A DNA stretch of 15,575 nucleotides. Origin: a bacterium (GTDB taxonomy: Bacteria; JALSQH01). Made by a program: the position numbers and the translations under genes. Where the stretch lies: positions 1 through 15,575 of the forward strand of contig JALTID010000010.1 of NCBI GenBank assembly GCA_027004335.1, in the 5' to 3' direction. The notes under the pieces are model-generated. The model worked only from the letters and a program-made list of their open reading frames with translations. It was not told the origin of the DNA and did no database searches. Below, piece by piece: positions 14,547 to 15,575 of this stretch (positions within the stretch are counted from its first letter, which is position 1; each line of letters begins with the position of its first letter).

Positions 14547-15224
14547 ATGGTTAGAGATGTTTTAAAATCTTTTCCTCTTTTTGCTGACCTTGATGATGAA
14601 GAACTAACTGATATTGAGAAAATAGTAATGACTAAGAAATTTTCAAAAGATGAGATAATTCTTTACCAGTTTGATCCTGGTGATTCTCTCTATATGATTG
14701 CCGGCGGAAGAGTAAAAGTGGTTCTTTTCAGTAAAGATGGAAAGGAAGTTCTTCTATCCACTCTTGGGACAAGTGATTTTTTTGGGGAGATGTCCCTTCT
14801 TGATGGGATGCCCAGATCTGCCTCTGTTGTTGCTCTTGAAGATTCTGAACTTATCGTTTTAAAAAGAAGAGATTTTCTTGATCTGATAAGAAATCATCCC
14901 GAGATTGCCCTGAAAATTCTAACAGAATTGAGCAGACGCTTACGGGAAGCAGATAGAAAAATAGGAAGTCTTATTCTCATGGATGTTTACGGCAGAGTGG
15001 CGAGGCTCCTTCTTGATCTTGCAGAGAAAGAGGGTAAAAAAATAAATGGTGAGATTGTCATTGAAAAAAGGTTAAAGCACAAAGATATTGCTAGCATGGT
15101 AGGTGCCAGCAGGGAGACTGTCTCCAGAGTCTTAAGAGATTTTGCCCAGAGTGGGTTCATAACTGTTGATAATAAAAGGATAATAATTCACCAATCTGGA
15201 ACAGACATTGAGAACAAAATTTGA
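14547..15224 (+). CDS. Crp/Fnr-family transcriptional regulator
   Basis: A 225-residue dimeric regulator. An N-terminal cyclic-nucleotide-binding beta barrel (about 8-115) contains the phosphate-binding cassette FGEMSLLDGMPRSAS (79-93), in which E81, R90 and S91 match the cAMP contacts of Crp. A long dimer helix (about 117-137) is followed by a winged helix-turn-helix with recognition helix SRETVSRVLRDF (188-199). It contains no cysteine, so it cannot be an Fe-S sensor like Fnr; cAMP, c-di-GMP or another ligand is possible. The ATG abuts the nitroreductase stop, and GGAAGGA about 5 nt upstream gives a good Shine-Dalgarno. The 3' end overlaps the start of ispE by 17 nt. Regulation of its own operon is plausible but no clear operator was found upstream. 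Confidence 0.94.
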   Translation: MVRDVLKSFPLFADLDDEELTDIEKIVMTKKFSKDEIILYQFDPGDSLYMIAGGRVKVVLFSKDGKEVLLSTLGTSDFFGEMSLLDGMPRSASVVALEDSELIVLKRRDFLDLIRNHPEIALKILTELSRRLREADRKIGSLILMDVYGRVARLLLDLAEKEGKKINGEIVIEKRLKHKDIASMVGASRETVSRVLRDFAQSGFITVDNKRIIIHQSGTDIENKI

Positions 15225-15575
15225 AATTTATCTTCTTACTCCTGCTAAATTAAATTTATTTTTGAAAGTTGTAGGGCGAGATAAGAACGGTTATCATCTT
15301 CTTCAATCTCTTTTTGTTCCTGTTTCATTGTACGATAAAGTTTCCATTGGTAAATTGAAGAAGAGAGTGATAAAAGTGAGTCTTTTTCCTCCTCTTAATA
15401 TCTCACCTGAGGAAACTACTATTTTTAAAGCGGCTTCACTTTTTTTTGAAAAACTTGGTGAAAAGGGTGGAGTTACCATAATGGTAAAAAAAAATATACC
15501 ACCTGGCGCAGGACTTGGAGGAGGTAGCAGTGACGCAGCAGCAATTCTTAAGGGATTGAACACGCTTTATGGATG
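15208..15575 (+). CDS. ispE: 4-diphosphocytidyl-2-C-methyl-D-erythritol kinase, 5' part
   Basis: This GHMP kinase phosphorylates CDP-methylerythritol in the MEP route to isoprenoids. About 122 codons are present and the gene runs off the window end. The N-terminal PAKLNLFLKVVGRDKNGYH and LQSLFVPVSLYD stretches and the ATP-binding loop IPPGAGLGGGSSDAAA are diagnostic. I place the start at TTG 15208, inside the crp-family gene (17-nt overlap). The frame is closed by a stop at 15184, and no ATG or GTG lies between that stop and the PAKLN motif; the only other candidate is a CTG at 15196. The ribosome-binding site is poor (GGA about 9 nt upstream), so translation is probably coupled to termination of the regulator gene. 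A run of nine A (15486-15494) lies inside the coding region. Confidence 0.9.
   Translation, partial: MRTKFEIYLLTPAKLNLFLKVVGRDKNGYHLLQSLFVPVSLYDKVSIGKLKKRVIKVSLFPPLNISPEETTIFKAASLFFEKLGEKGGVTIMVKKNIPPGAGLGGGSSDAAAILKGLNTLYG

Noticed and set aside
15486-15494. Run of nine A in ispE as a programmed slippage site or a frameshift
   Set aside because: The reading frame continues correctly through it into the GLGGGSSDAAA motif, so no shift is needed; A-runs are common in this AT-rich sequence.
1-15575. Search by eye for CRISPR repeats, insertion sequence ends, tRNA or rRNA genes, toxin-antitoxin pairs and rho-independent terminators
   Set aside because: No spaced direct repeats, transposase motifs, cloverleaf-like sequences or GC-rich hairpins followed by T-runs were found in the intergenic gaps, all of which are about 110 nt or shorter.

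Overview
This window looks like a compact, AT-rich chromosomal segment of a Gram-negative (diderm) bacterium. lpxC (lipid A synthesis), a LolA-like periplasmic protein, a lipoprotein-type glycosidase and a PilB/GspE assembly ATPase all imply an outer membrane. Arginine is mostly AGA/AGG, proteins are rich in Lys and Glu, and methyl-folate synthesis uses a MetV-MetF pair. Together these suggest an anaerobic, possibly thermophilic, deep-branching lineage. That is inference; no rRNA or phylogenetic marker here fixes the taxon.

Layout. (1) 11-3153, minus: a PilB/GspE-type ATPase followed by an NtrC-type sigma-54 activator, with start and stop overlapping as ATGA. (2) 3231-8163, plus: a GH2 glycosidase with a lipoprotein-like leader (divergent from pilB), a LolA-like protein, HU, and lpxC. 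(3) 8160-9716, minus: metV then metF, the latter overlapping lpxC tail to tail by 4 nt. (4) 9765-13902, minus: a signal-peptide/SH3/five-TM protein, a 46-residue membrane miniprotein missed by ordinary ORF length cut-offs, a RadC-like JAB domain fused to a DinG/XPD helicase, and a HAD phosphatase. (5) 14010-15575, plus: a nitroreductase, a Crp-family regulator and the 5' part of ispE.

The two most interesting points are these. First, the 817-residue fusion of a RadC-type JAMM metalloprotein domain to an Fe-S DinG helicase appears to be co-transcribed with a tiny membrane protein whose start codon sits in a predicted 5' mRNA hairpin. Second, three genes (LolA-like, metV, nitroreductase) have good -35/-10 elements ending exactly 9 nt before the ATG and no Shine-Dalgarno, so they are probably leaderless; pilB is a likely fourth. 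Other promoter-proximal genes here lie 21-33 nt from their -10 and carry a Shine-Dalgarno.

No tRNA, rRNA, CRISPR array, insertion sequence, phage gene or convincing rho-independent terminator was seen. No stretch longer than about 110 bases lacks a gene. The content is mostly housekeeping, not a mobile island.
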